Position numbers and translations under genes: made by a program. This document shows positions 46,327 to 57,700 of a DNA stretch of 64,000 nt, one piece after another (within the stretch, counting starts at the first letter, position 1; each line of letters begins with the position of its first letter). The notes below the pieces were generated by a model, which was not told the DNA's origin, ran no database searches, and saw only the letters and a program-made list of their open reading frames with translations. The DNA lies in contig CM023457.1 in the NCBI GenBank assembly GCA_013339765.2, forward strand, positions 60,629,355 to 60,693,354. Direction: 5' to 3'. The stretch is from Haemaphysalis longicornis (lineage: Eukaryota; Arthropoda; Arachnida; Ixodida; Ixodidae).

Positions 46327-48054
46327 CGTTCTAACACTAAAGTATGTTTAATAGAAATATACGTAACAATAAAGTACGTTTAAATTACTTTACTTAATAA
46401 CTTTAAACGATGTTTTCGTAAGATCGTAGGCGAGAACGAAAGTGAACTCAGTGACCATTTTTTTTCTTTCCTAATGACTCTACGAAGTTGTCGCTGTCGA
46501 AAAAAAAAGAGCTTAGCTTGGAATCGACTGATTCGGACCGAATCGAAGGATCTGATTGAAAGTTTCCTTTATCAATCTTACCTGCAAGTAGCCATTATCT
46601 CGAAGGGTATTTCGGAGCACACCATTATGACCTTTTCTCAGCCGCAGAAACGAATAAAACTGAGGACGATCCCCGAACCCCCCCTCCTTTTTGAAAGAAA
46701 ACAGATATAGTTGGAAACTTTTCCAATATCTCACCTATTAAAGAGGATTGCAGGATATTCCATTAAAGACGGCAAAAAATACCGCTGACTAAAACCATTG
46801 CCAGACAACGGAACAAAAATAGAGGCCACCAGGGTAATAGGACACCCTATGCCAGGTACGTGTTCTGAGCTCGAAGCCACACCGAACAAAATAAATTCAC
46901 CAGAACGCAGCGTTAGCAAAGAATAGGGAGCCGCAAGCCAGCCAAAATTGGTCCTAAACGTTCGTTTCCGGCGACAGGATGATCACCGGAAGCGGTCATT
47001 TTTCTTTCCAGGTGATACTGTTTGTTTTGTTCTTTTCTTGGTTTTCGGCCCAATTTCATGGGAAAAAAGGACACCCGCGTCCCCCATCCAGCTTTTTTTT
47101 TCTCTGCCCATGTAGTTTCCGTCCTGGTGAAAAAGAAACCGTGTTACCGACGCTCTCCGGCAAAGATCCATACTGGTGGAATAGAAGTAACCTGAATGCG
47201 TTTCGTACGTGTATGCCTAAAGGAAAAGAAAAAGGTATGCGAAGTTTTAAATTTAAAATTTTAATAAAAGTCCTGGAACCCGCATTCCGACTAACGAAAG
47301 TACAAATAAAGCCTCAAAAGAAATGGTTGGAGGAATACGACCCGCCGAAATGATATGACATAGTTTGAACCGGGGTAATTGAAAAATCTCGATTTATTCC
47401 TTAGCACTTGAATTAATGAACCGTCGCACTGCTTGCTCGTTTTTTTACTTGATCGATTGGAAAATTGGCTAAATACACAGTGGATTTCGGCTGTTTGCAG
47501 ATAATGACCGGGTCTGAGAGACGTACTCTTGCTTTTCGTGCAGAAGCACTGAGAGGGTCGTCCTCAAGGAATCGGTGCTCTTGTCTGACTCTTCTAAAGT
47601 GTATGAACCCTGAAAAACGTCAAAAGAACTTCAAAGCGTCCGAAGCCTGTGTTGGTGCTCTCAAACATGCCCGAATCAACGCGGGAGAAGAAACGATTAC
47701 ACAGCTGGAGCGCTTAAAGGAAAAGAACGAACGATAGTGCAGCAGAAAAGAAAGAGTACGCGTGACGTCAGAATACGCCACGCATGCGCAGTGCGGCAGT
47801 GCGGCGGAGCTGTGCCTAGGGGCTCGCCGCGCGGCTACTGTTTGTGTAATGTATGTGTACGGCCTCCGCGAACAGAAACGGCGCGGGAAAAAAAGGTGGC
47901 TTGGAAGACACAGGAAAATTTGGTAGTCCTAGAAAGGAGATTAGGAGTAGGTGAGCGTGCTCAATGCGAAAGAGGTGCGGAACGCCCTGAGGTTCCGCTC
48001 TGTGATAGGGCGTAAACCAACCCAAAGCATTCCTCACTGCGCATTTGTATGCTT
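46327..48054. other. Unassigned, with one secretory-like frame
   Basis: The plus frame 46979-47353 (124 codons) begins with a hydrophobic segment (VILFVLFFSWFSAQF) that could be a signal peptide, then a basic, proline-rich part. There is also a CTTTCCAG that could be a splice acceptor just inside it. No family recognised and only four or so cysteines, so I do not call a gene. Frames at 47465-48015 have no motif. CpG-rich sequence near 47760-47850. Confidence 0.3.
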
Positions 48055-48075
48055 ACGTTCTTTGGAGGCACCAAG

Positions 48076-48127
48076 AACAAGAGGTGTCAACAAGACGTGT
48101 CAACAAGAGGTGTAAACAAGAGGTGTC
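48076..48127 (+). repeat. Four tandem 13-bp units
   Basis: AACAAGAGGTGTC and three close variants at 48076-48088, 48089-48101, 48102-48114 and 48115-48127, just inside the left target duplication. Could be element-derived or made at the 5' junction. Confidence 0.9.
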
Positions 48128-48169
48128 CAACGATACGCTGTTAGTGGGTACTTACGCGAAGTTGTGTCG

Positions 48170-48916
48170 TCTTTCCGGTTTTTGAACGCACGAGTTACAC
48201 TAGACTACTTGTCTCAGGTAACGCGCAAACGTCTGTATTGTGATGTTATTGAACTTTTATTCCCGGAACCTATGTACCGGGGGCTTTACCGTGGAGCTCA
48301 TACTAACAACGTCCTTAAAAGAGTTAAGCGTATGCCAGTAACAGGGGGGGGGGGGGGGGTAAAAACCTTTTTCTTTAAGTTACACACACAGACCCTGCCA
48401 GTTTTGACATGGATGCATGAAAAGGGGATGTATTTGCCATGGGGCTACGAATGTAGGCTTTGTAAAAAGCCAGAAAATGTACAGCTGTCTTTGTGGATTG
48501 CTGGGACGCGGTGTTTTTTTTGGGGATGTCCTCCAACGAACCTTCCACAAAGATCTGCCACTAACACTAGATGGAATACGTTACCTTGACATAAAAGACG
48601 ATGTCATACCATACGATGTTTTTTTCCTGCTCGGCCTTCACGCCATATGGAGGAGCAGAACGGCAGTACGTAACAATGACGTCGACGCTATGCCTGTGGT
48701 AAATTATTTCATTGAAAATGTGTGTAAGCTTAGAGAAGTGCACGCAGCACAGGGGTGTGATGATGATGTAGCGAGAATCATGAACGATTTATGTGTAATG
48801 AAAGTGCACAAATGTTAACTGCCTGCTTAAAGTATGGCAGGGTGTTATTACATCAACCTGTTGGTTGAGCATGTAACTTTTGTGTTACGCCAAGTCAGGC
48901 AATAAAGAAAAAAAAA
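48170..48916 (+). pseudogene. Non-LTR retrotransposon (LINE family A), C-terminal fragment and 3' UTR
   Basis: The frame from 48164 reads KRLYCDVIELLFPEP, NNVLKRVKRMPV, a G13 run (48345-48357), then FFFKLHTQTLPVLTWM, and the first half of the zinc knuckle CRLCKKPENVQ. A frameshift near 48490 and another at the T8 run (48514-48521) lead to FVDCWDAVFF and then DVLQRTFHKDLPL, DGIRYL, IPYDVFFLLGLHAIWRSRTAVR, VNYFIENVCKLREVH, with a stop at 48816-48818. It is the same family as 2188-2675 but includes about 50 more N-terminal codons and a 3' untranslated region ending AATAAAG-A9. The length is far below a complete LINE ORF2 (usually around 1000 codons). Dead copy. Confidence 0.85.
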
Positions 48917-49154
48917 GCCGCAGTGGCTGAGGGTTAAGGCGTTGTGCTTCCGAGCATGAGGATGCGGGTTCGATTCCCGGCCGCGGCGGCCATTTTTCTG
49001 ATGGAAGCGAAAAGCAAAAACGCCCGTGTGTGTTTGAGATTTCGGCGCACGTTAAAGATCCGCAGGTGGCCAAAATTAATCCGGAACCCTCCACTACGGC
49101 GCGCCTCATCGCCTGCGTTGCGTCGGCGCGTTAAACCCTGCAATCAATCAAATC
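48917..49154 (+). mobile_element. tRNA-derived SINE (Ruka-like), full length, 3' partner of the chimera
   Basis: Starts GCCGCAGTGGCTGAGGGTTA (A-box region), B-box GGTTCGATTCC at 48967-48977, body as in 4608-4848, tail CAATCAATCAAAT. Its first base follows directly on the poly-A of LINE A, and its tail leads into the right 15-bp duplication. Confidence 0.9.
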
Positions 49155-49173
49155 GATCACGTTCTTTGGAGGC

Positions 49174-49698
49174 GAAAGCCCGGCAATACTTATTAACAGC
49201 TTCTCTAATGCTACTTCATACTGCTGTCTCTTTCTTTTTCTCGATTTATTTTTTCTTTTATTTTGGAGCAAATTACGGCGACCGGCTGCATTTCCGCTAC
49301 ACGGCGTTTTCCGCTCTCACGGAGCGGATCGCGCCGTTTTTTGAAAGGACTGCGCTAGGTTATTGTTCACTAAAACATACATACACACATAAAGAGGTAC
49401 ACTTTGACTTGAAGTCGGCGCTTCACGCCAAATGGTGCGTCTTTCTGTATCCATTTTAGTGAACTCAGCGCAATCGTGAAACATGGTTAAGTAGCGCGTT
49501 AAAGTAGCGCATCCTCTCAATAATGTTACACCAACTGCTCCGACACCAATTAATGACAACACCACTAAATTAGGTCAGGAAGCCCACTGGAACCCGCCAC
49601 AGCTTTCGAAGAATCAGGGTGTTGCGGCGGAATTGGTGTGCACCTTCTCTACTCACGGGTCATCACGTTCAGGTGTCACGCGACCCGCACTATCCCTG
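49174..49698. other. Unassigned sequence
   Basis: The 171-codon plus frame from 48944 starts in the SINE and runs into T-rich sequence here, so it is not a gene. Nothing else recognised. Confidence 0.4.
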
Positions 49699-49769
49699 TT
49701 GATTGATTGACTGTAGGGTTTAACGCGCCGACGCAACGCAGGCGATGAGGCGCGCCGTAGTAGAGGGTG
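49699..49769 (-). mobile_element. Ruka-like SINE, 3' fragment
   Basis: TTGATTGATTGACTG tail, then TTTAACGCGCCGACGCAACG and GATGAGGCGCGCCGTAG. Breaks off at GAGGGTGCGAA, where an F2 MITE end begins. Confidence 0.85.
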
Positions 49770-49779
49770 CGAAATCTAA

Positions 49780-49826
49780 TCGATCAAAACAAACTTGAAT
49801 TTTGTCTGCGTGGCCCCTTTATATCA
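49780..49826 (+). mobile_element. MITE F2 right-end remnant
   Basis: ATCAAAACAAACTTGAATTT then TGTCTGCGTGGCCCCTTTA is a diverged F2 right terminus. It is fused directly to the broken SINE, so the junction is a deletion or a partial insertion. Confidence 0.55.
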
Positions 49827-50102
49827 GCGGGTTTTATTTTGTAAGAAACTCTATGGTCCAGGCTAGCTGTGCCAGCCAGTGGCGGCGATGAGGCCGGGAC
49901 TTAATTCTGTTCTATCACCGCCGCTCACGCGGTGCGGCGTGACAAGGCTGGCTTCATCTCGGTTTTTTCATGCAGCAGCCGTGTTCCTTGCTAAGGGTGA
50001 CCATATCGATAGCTATACTTTACAAAAGGGTCTTGGCTTGGAATTCCCGCTCCAGCCTTGAGGGTAAAAAGGATCACCGCCTGAAGCGATTCAGCCGTAG
50101 TT
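49827..50102. other. Unassigned sequence
   Basis: No gene or repeat recognised before the GA-rich tail of the antisense LINE. Confidence 0.35.
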
Positions 50103-50875
50103 TAAGAGAGAGAAAGAGCGATGGAAGGAGAGGGAGAGAGAACCCGAATTTATTAAGAGCATCAATCGGAAAATGACGTGGAAGTGGCTCGTATTGTCAG
50201 GAGACCCATAGGCCGTCTTGACTGGGGCTGCCCTCTCGACGGTGATGAGCGGGTCCGGGACGCAGGAGCTAGACACCAGGTCTACAACTGTTCTTGGGGG
50301 TGGGGGAAGGAATAGTAGAGGAGGCAATCCTTTATTAAGTGCGTGTTCTACGAAAATGTGCCTGAGTGTACCTGGCTGCGGGCAGAATTCGCATCATACT
50401 GAGCATTGCTTGGGAACATTAAGTTCGGTCGGGTTGGGCGGAGGGTATGTGTTTTACTCAAGAATTCAGATAGCCGTTTCCTGATTCTTTGAGATTTTTG
50501 GATGTGGGCGGTGAAATGTTCTCGTGCCAAGCTTATAGTGTGAGTAATCTCTTCACATGTGGTAAGTGCGGTAAGCTCTACCTACTCTTCCGGGCCCGGT
50601 TGACTAGTACGCGTGCCTGATCATGAACAACTCGTTGCCCTTCATGGCAGTGTGGGCATATGACCATACGATTCGCACCCCTCTGTTAGCGGTTTCAATT
50701 GATAGCGTCCGGAGCACTCGGGGGTCACACATCCCGACTGGTAACTATGCTTCTTGAGGGTTTGTGATGATTGTACGGGCTGTGGCCTGTGTGAGCGCTG
50801 GCATGATGGCCAATCCACCGCTTCTTTAGTTGAGCTTGTCGTTGCAGTAGCACTGGTTACAATAGCGTCCTAAAT
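50103..50875 (-). pseudogene. LINE (family E), RNase H end and zinc knuckle
   Basis: Minus-strand translation gives LSIETANRGVRIVWSYAHTA followed by KGNEL (about 50720-50630), the last helix of an RNase H domain, then AREHFTAHIQKSQRIRKRLSE, and a zinc knuckle CEFCPQPGTLRHIFVEH (about 50392-50342), where the usual last Cys is His. The 3' part has AATAAATTC and a tail rich in TCTC (GA-rich on the plus strand, 50105-50150). Stops and frame changes separate the blocks. RNase H again points to the I/R1/LOA group. Its sequence differs from family B. Confidence 0.65.
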
Positions 50876-51000
50876 AAAGGCTTTTAGAGTATCGGCACTC
50901 TTTTCTCTCATTGTTATGTGCCGCCGGGATTTCAGTGGTCGGTCGGCGCCAGGTGATCTTTGGTTTACATATGGGCGCAGCCATTTTGTTTTTCGGCGCC
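50876..51000 (+). repeat. Dispersed promoter-like repeat, copy 2
   Basis: AGAGTATCGGCACTCTTTTCTC, GTGCCGCC, TTTACATATGGGCGCAGCCATTTTGTT match 34587-34735 in order, with different spacing. A CT-rich and CpG-rich stretch follows. Confidence 0.5.
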
Positions 51001-52429
51001 TCTCCTCTCTCTCTCTCTCGGCTGCGCGGGCGCTAGAGCGGCCGGTCGCACTCTGCCCGTCACAACGGCGGCGGTTTCGTTCGGAGAGATGGCAACACTG
51101 CAAGCCAGAAACAAAATGCTTTCCAGACGCCTCCGGTGCGCGAAGTGGCGGTACTCTTAAGCGTAGCTTATTTAGTGACGCTAGGTTACAAGATGTTGCT
51201 TGGCTGTCACTACTCTTTCGGCCCTTCATCCTGGAAGCACTGACACCGCACGCGCTGTTATGGCCGATGTGACGCTCAGGGCTGTCTGCTTTCCAGAGGC
51301 TTTCGGCGTGCTTATCCCCCAGAAAAACACGCGGTTTTACGTTTTCAAACAGTAATAAAATATCTGAGAGCTGCGTAAATTACCTTTACGTCGTCCAATC
51401 AGGCATAACTTGGTGTGAAAGCTGTGGGAGGGTTGCTCCGAAGTAGCTGCCATTGGCGTTGTAGCGCTCCATGCTTCCCAGTTATCACGGCGTGACCTGC
51501 ACAAAAAAAATGAAGCAAGCTTGCACTAACGTGTAAGACTTGAACAAAGGTGTATCGACACAGCAAATTAGTTCGTTATATCCGATATTTATTATAACCG
51601 TACAGGTAAAAGTCGCGTTTAACAAATCGAAAATCTGCCTCCAAAAAAAAAAAAAACAACACTTGATGCAAACATGCATTTTTTAGGTTTCGAACCAACT
51701 ATAAACAAGGTAACCCTTCCCTTCCTCCTCGTTACATTTCAAGCTCAATGGACCGGAACGTGAGTACGTGAAACTAGGAACATCAGTACGTGAAACGTGA
51801 ACATAGTTCACCTGACAAAACTGGCCTATGTGTTTGCTTATTTGATCAGAATTGATCGTCTGGTGGCTACTCACAGCCCTGAACAGGATGGAGTTTTCCA
51901 CAGTGTCCATGAACAACAGGGCCTTTATACTTGTGCAGTTCGGACGACGCGGCTTTTCCTTCGTTGTATCTGATGTTGTGCGCGGCTCTCGCGGTTTACG
52001 TTTCGTTATAAAAGAATAAGTGTCATTTAAATGAAGCGTGACCAACCAAAGTTTGTATTTAGTTCACTGTAGGCATTACTTCGCTACATCAGTGTTTGCT
52101 ATAACAAAGTGCAACTGTATATTGGAAACGCTGTGTCATTTCGTGGGCCCTGGGCCAATAGTGATGACAGTACATTGGAACTAAAGCTCTCCTCCACTTC
52201 CTACGAGACCCTGAACTGGAAACACTTCTTTATATCTTAAACAGTTCAAGTTTCTCGAAATATGTATTCTTTCGGGCTGTGGTGATTATCTATTTCCTTT
52301 TCTGTGTTGGTGTTCTTGCCATTCTTTCCACCGTTTACTTTGTATTTTGATTCAGAGTACCTCAACGATTTCCTTTTCAAATTTAATTTCTCTCCGCCCT
52401 TTTGCTAGCAGCACTTCCTCGTATCTCGT
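51001..52429. other. Unassigned sequence
   Basis: Frames of 118-120 codons on both strands without motifs. Poly-A at 51641-51655. Nothing else recognised. Confidence 0.35.
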
Positions 52430-52560
52430 TTCCAACTACAAAGAGGGGAACAGCGCAACACAGACGAAACACATGAAGAAAGTGACAAGCACGAGCGCTG
52501 ACTTACAACTGAAATTTATTTTTCGGCACGTCACATACATACGCTGACAGTAAAAAAAAA
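52430..52560 (-). repeat. Possible dispersed tick repeat
   Basis: The minus strand reads TTTCAGTTGTAAGTCAGCGC then CTCGTGCTTGTCACTTTC and a TTTCGTCTGTGTTGCGC block, which I remember as a recurring 3' sequence in tick transcripts, possibly from a retroelement. No second copy is visible in this window, so this rests on memory only. Confidence 0.3.
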
Positions 52561-52910
52561 TACAAGAAAGCATAAATAACATAGATGCTGGCGATAACCA
52601 GGCAATTGTCACACTACACCAACGCCTGGTTCCACACTTTCCAAACTTGCCCAAACCTTCACCATTGCAAGCTTCGTTTCCAACATTTCTTGTTTGCCTT
52701 CTCGCTGTTCTACCAGTGATGTCCATCATTTATCACTCATCGCTGTAATCATCCTTCATCTGGCGTAGCAAGCCCTGTCCCTAGCAGGGCTGATTTCACC
52801 AGTTCCCATTAAAGAGCCCCACCTCTCTCTCTCCAAAACACTGTACAGCGTCAATGTTTAGCATGAGAACCATCTGTACACCCCTAACACACCCATGTAA
52901 CTCACCTCGT

Positions 52911-52911
<1 letters not shown>
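52561..52911. other. Unassigned sequence
   Basis: Contains CATTAAAGAGCCCCACCTCTCTCTCTC (52806-52832), which looks like the CT-rich 3' tail of a LINE, but no coding part precedes it recognisably. Confidence 0.35.
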
Positions 52912-52987
<76 letters not shown>

Positions 52988-53018
52988 AAGAGAGAGAGAG
53001 CAGAGGAGGAGAGAGAGA
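52912..53018. repeat. (GA)n microsatellite, interrupted
   Basis: AG repeats with AGG and AGTAGAGAAG interruptions. The LSLSLS frames are artefacts. Confidence 0.95.
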
Positions 53019-54376
53019 ACATTTATTTGAGCTTTCTGAACTGGTAGTGCATTTCTGCATGCAGCCATTATCATATTTAATACTCGCATAATCAGAATCA
53101 CACACACAAACACACGGCCCCATTCTCGAGGCACAAACGGGGCGCGCCTCGGACAATGAGTTTCAAGCACGGGACGCGCAGCAGTCAGCCCGTGAAAGCA
53201 GACGAACAGAACGGCGTGTTACCACAGAAACCTGAGCGTTGCAGCCCCGGCTTGTTCAAGAAGCGAGACAAGAAGTACCAGCAACCGCGGGGGAAAGATA
53301 CCTGCTTTAATTACAGGCGGCCAACATCTGGCCGCGACTTCTTCAGTTATGAATTCATTCCATCGTTGAGGCCTCCCTCGGGAACCGAGGAAAAGGCCGC
53401 CTTTTTGCCTTTTTGGAAGGGCACCAAGATGGCTGAAAAGGAGAGCCGCTATTTTTGGAGGCCCTACGGTCCCTTATTGTAAGCACGTCCCTTGCAGGCG
53501 CAGAGACGCCGACGAGAGACGCGGGTAATTTAAAGGAGGGATGAGCATAGAGGCACTGCGGCGCCTGGAGAAGCACGCTGTTATCGGCGCATGCGACAGT
53601 TGCTGCTCTCAAAGGGCGTGTACGAAGGGCCTCCCAGGTTTTCAACGCTTCAGGAGAAGATTTGAACGCGCAGCGTTAAGGGCACAGCGCCGCAGAATAG
53701 CCGACGTAGTCGGTGGCGTTGACCACGAGCGAAAAATCCCGTAGCGCCACCTTGCGGTACTTGCTGAAACTCCAGGATCGTATAGCGCTGCCCCAAACAG
53801 GTATCGTGCGAGAATGAACGGAAAGTTTTCACCACTCGCGGGCGCCGCTAGGGGGCACAATATCGTCAGAGCCAGGTGTAAACCTTGCTCTCAGTGTGTA
53901 AACCTTGTGTAAACAAGGTGTAAACCTGGCAGGCAGGTTTACACTTGGTCTGAGTGAGTCGCCAGGGGAAGCCAGGCGGCTCACCCATCTGACCGAACGA
54001 GCCTGGAATTTTTTACGGCTACTCAAATCAGTGAATCCAAGCGCCTTCCCGCTAGTATTGAATGAAAAACGTGCATAACATAATACGAGCGTCCTCATAT
54101 AAGAGAACACTATAGTGGAAGCATTGAAGCCCAAAAGTACGTGTTTTGGCAATCGCACCCGCAGGACCCGTTTTGGACGCATACATTTTAGTCTACTCGA
54201 AAGCAATCCAGAAACCCGTTTCAAATAAACGGGATATAACGACCTGCTCTGCGAGCGCGAAGCGCAAAAATAACATGCGATTTTTTACCGCCTGCCCGTT
54301 GTAAAAGTGGCACTCACTTGCAGCGATTTGTCAGGTCGAACAGCAAGTCGCTTCCTTCGGGAGGAAGCCGAAAAGG
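53019..54376. other. Unassigned, with a GTGTAAACCT repeat and a CTCF-like site
   Basis: The plus frame 53156-53482 (108 codons) is basic and hydrophilic but not recognised. 53844-53858 (GCCGCTAGGGGGCAC) fits the CTCF core motif well. 53873-53945 has several GTGTAAACCT units in both orientations, able to fold. No gene called. Confidence 0.35.
53844..53858 (+). promoter_or_regulatory. CTCF-like insulator motif
   Basis: GCCGCTAGGGGGCAC agrees with the conserved core CC(A/G)(C)(T/C)AG(G)(G)GGC(A/G)C. One motif match in 64 kb has limited meaning. Occupancy is unknown. Confidence 0.3.
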
Positions 54377-54735
54377 CTTTTGATCGATTGATTAATCACA
54401 GGGTTTACGGCGTCAACGCTACATCTCTAGCCCAGCTCCCCACGTGCAGGAAGTCCTTGCCCTGTTGGCTGAAGACACCGAGCTCCCAAAACATCTGAAG
54501 CCCCGCTGTCTATATGACTGAGTGAACAGCTAAGTGGTGCAATCAACACAACTTTTGGGCAAAATAAAGTTATTACTACTACTACTACAGAGGGTATGAG
54601 GCACGCTGTAGTGCAGGGCTCCGGATTCATTTTGACCAACTGGGGATCTTTAACGTGCGCCGAAATCTCGAACACATGGGCGTTTTCGCTTTTCTCCGCC
54701 ATCTGAAAAGCAGCCGCCGCGGTCGGAGAAGGGTT
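54377..54735 (-). mobile_element. Ruka-like SINE split by a LINE tail
   Basis: 54377-54417 holds the SINE 3' end (GATTGATTAATCACAGGGTTTACG). The rest of the body resumes at 54588 (GGTATGAGGCACGC, GTGCAGGGCTCC, GCCGAAATCTCGAACACATG) and decays within the tRNA head near 54735. CTACA flanks the interruption at 54417-54421 and again near 54586-54590, though the ACT tail makes the second one ambiguous. Confidence 0.75.
54422..54590 (+). mobile_element. Short LINE 3' end inserted in a SINE
   Basis: About 170 bp ending in AATAAAGTTATT(ACT)n. The short coding-like peptide LAQLPTCRKSLPC has no recognised family. The trinucleotide tail suggests a non-LTR element that ends in a simple repeat rather than poly-A. 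Confidence 0.5.
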
Positions 54736-57700
54736 TTAGCCGCGCACATTGTATATATCCGGTGAGGCGTCGAAGCAAACAAACTGTGCGTGCTGCGCAC
54801 GCGCAGTGCGAACGACGCAAGGAAATAGCGCACGGTAAAACTTTGCCTAAGGCCTCGTAGGCTACACTAAAACCTTCTAATAACGACAGTGCAAGGAGGA
54901 AGGAAAAGCCCATTGCACGGATGGAATATCCCATTTGGAGATGAAAGTTTGGATTTTCGGAGTACGCTAAACTGCGACATTGGTACTGGCGCATAAGGAA
55001 GACAAGGAAAAAGCAAGAGCAGAAGCAACGAGCGTGAAATTTTGACTTTTTTATTTCAGACAACAACCTCACCGCAAGATATGTGTAGAGACCCCCCCCC
55101 CAAATAAAAAAGTATGCTCGGGATTTTACAAATAGCACCAAACGTTTTTCATTTCTTTAATCGCAACTCCCAGGGCAGGTGGGAAGGAGGGGATTACGTG
55201 CTTATTTCCCTCGCGAAGAACGCAAAAAACGCTTCATACCTCTTTTTAGTTCTATCTGCGAGGAAAAGCAGCGAACAACACGTGTCTCCTGGAAGGCAGC
55301 GGGGCGTGAGCACCACCGGAAGTTTTAGATTTCCCCAGAGGTTCAAGATTTTATATCCCGCTTTATTTTAGTTGTGTCCATTTGCGTTTTTTTAATAATT
55401 TATTTCACGCCACGCATTGTATAATGCGGCGTAAGACCACATCGATAACTTGGGGACTGCGGCTTTTCTGTATACTTTTGGTTTAACTATCGACAACATT
55501 ATCGATTTTTCATGTTTTTACCTTCGGTTATCTTTGTCAGTTTTACGGCACGACCTTGTCCATAATAATGGCGCGTGTTTTGATTCGTGCGAGTGGCGCC
55601 AATATTTAGTGACCTGTATTTAGACTCTTTGGGCAAACACACTGCTGCTTGCTAAACTGCCACAGTCTGCCTGAAAGCTTGCAGATATGCAGACGGTTTT
55701 CTTGTTGTATACAAGGGCGTCATGGCGGAGGCTGGACCAGTTGTTGTGATCCGATGTTAGTCGGGGTAAGCTAAGAGGGCTGAACTTCGCTGATAAGCTG
55801 TCAGAAAAAAGTTGCAGTTTTTGATGTTCGCATCATGTTGAACAAAAGTTCTGTCTGCCGGTCTTACCTCTTTCGGCCGGTGAAACCAGTACGTGTTTTC
55901 TATCCGGCCCTCTCAAATGCTTAAAAATGCAGCGTAATTTCCCTCTGTGAAGGTGGATGACCTTGGGAGCTCTTTGTAGGTGATTGGTTGACCACAAACT
56001 ACCGCTCAAACCACGCCGTCACGCCGGTGAAGCTTTCAGCGGGATCGTAGCCACACAGGCGCCTTGCGCTTTCCGCCTTTCAGTATCTGGGGTCCCGACG
56101 AGCATTGCTTCCGCGGCCCGATCGTCGTCGGTGATCTCCTTCCTCCGTGCTCGCCCATTGCCGCCTAGTTCTTTCTCTGTGAGTCGGCTTCACTGGAAGA
56201 CCACAATGCGGGAAAGCCAACTTGCAACGAGCAAGAGGACACCGATCTTCTTAAAGTCGTCTTCGGTTCAAGCACACGCTACTGGGAAGACATTTCCCCC
56301 TAGCAATATACGCCATCTTATGTCAAGATATATATCAAGATATGATATGGCGAACAGGTGGCCGAAGGGAAAGGATGTGCCGAAGGTGAGGAGGGTGGAA
56401 GCGGCTGTTCTGCATCTACGCACGCAAGAAGCGGAAGAGTTATCCTAGAAAATCTGTGCTGCAAAAGGAGATAGCTCCACACTCTACGTGCTGCTCTTTG
56501 TAAGTGTTGTGAACACGAGGTATTTGACGGCTCGCAGAGGCAGTTCCTACGCTAGCTGGATGCTGATTGATATAACTACAAGGCTGTTTCTGGCACAAGC
56601 ACGGGACCAGCAAGCCACGCCAGGAGTGCGCCCAGTGTTGGTGCCATATTTAAGAAGAAGGCGGGTTGATGTGTCCCGAGCATTTCTTCGGCTTCCTAAA
56701 GGTTCGCACGGACGTGGATAATTGTCAACAAGGCGCAAGAGAAGCAACCCTGTGACGAAGAGCAAGCCAGTCGTTGGGTCGAGAGTGAGGGCAATGCCGT
56801 TCTTAAGACACTTTATCCTTCAGAAGACACTTTATCTTCGAAACTAGTCCACAGCATTTGCGATAGTGACCGCTCTTTGGACGACAAAAACAGACATTAT
56901 TCCCGACAGAAACAATGCGTGCCCACCCTCTGTCTGGTCCTGTCGAGTGATTAAACAGAATATTTTTTCGAATAATTTGTGAACCTTTGTGAACCTGTGT
57001 GCGAATGTCTCCTGTAGAGGGTGCAATTGCCTTAACAAGTTCAGGGTGCTAATCAGGCTGCTAAAGAGGTATTTGAAGACCAGCATTCGTCTGGCCTGCT
57101 CTCTCTGGTACTTGGTTATCTTTTAAGGGCGGGACACTTTAGGGGCCCGGGATATAGTCCGTCCAGTGTAGGCGCGCGTCACGCACCCAGGCTGATACCA
57201 AAACTAGTACGCAGACGGTGCCGCCACAGCCTCTCGGAACATACCCTGCAACTAAGAGCCGGTTCTTCCCTCCGTGAATGCCGAACGGTTGCCACGGCTG
57301 GAGCGACAGCGGCCGCTTGCTTGCGAAAAAGACGGCGACGCCTTAGGGCAGATTCGTCTGTGCGACAATGGGAAGCAGAAGCCAAGCATCAACGAAGAGA
57401 GGAAAATCCCCATCTTCGTCGGGCAGATAAACACGAGGTGCCCACAACAATACCACATAGGGACAACACTGGCGAATCACTGCTCCGCACTTCCGACAGC
57501 TTTCAAGTTGACTGGAACCGCATCCATTTTTCGCGCTAGTAACCGCGTACAAGTAAGACGCACACCAACTAGCTCAACCTTCATCCTTAGTCGAATAAAG
57601 CGTGACAACACAACCACGGCATCGCTGGTCCCATTTAAGGACCGGTATCATAATCTCTATCCGAAAGAGTATAGTGGCATGGTATCAAGCCCAACAATGA

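Larger units (their letters stand above)
48055..49173 (+). mobile_element. LINE A-SINE chimeric insertion with 15-bp target duplication
   Basis: ACGTTCTTTGGAGGC occurs exactly at 48055-48069 and 49159-49173. Between them lie, in order, four 13-bp repeats, a 5'-truncated LINE A ending in AATAAAG plus an A9 run, then a complete Ruka-like SINE with its CAATCAATCAAAT tail. One pair of duplications around two joined elements indicates a single insertion event. Confidence 0.75.
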
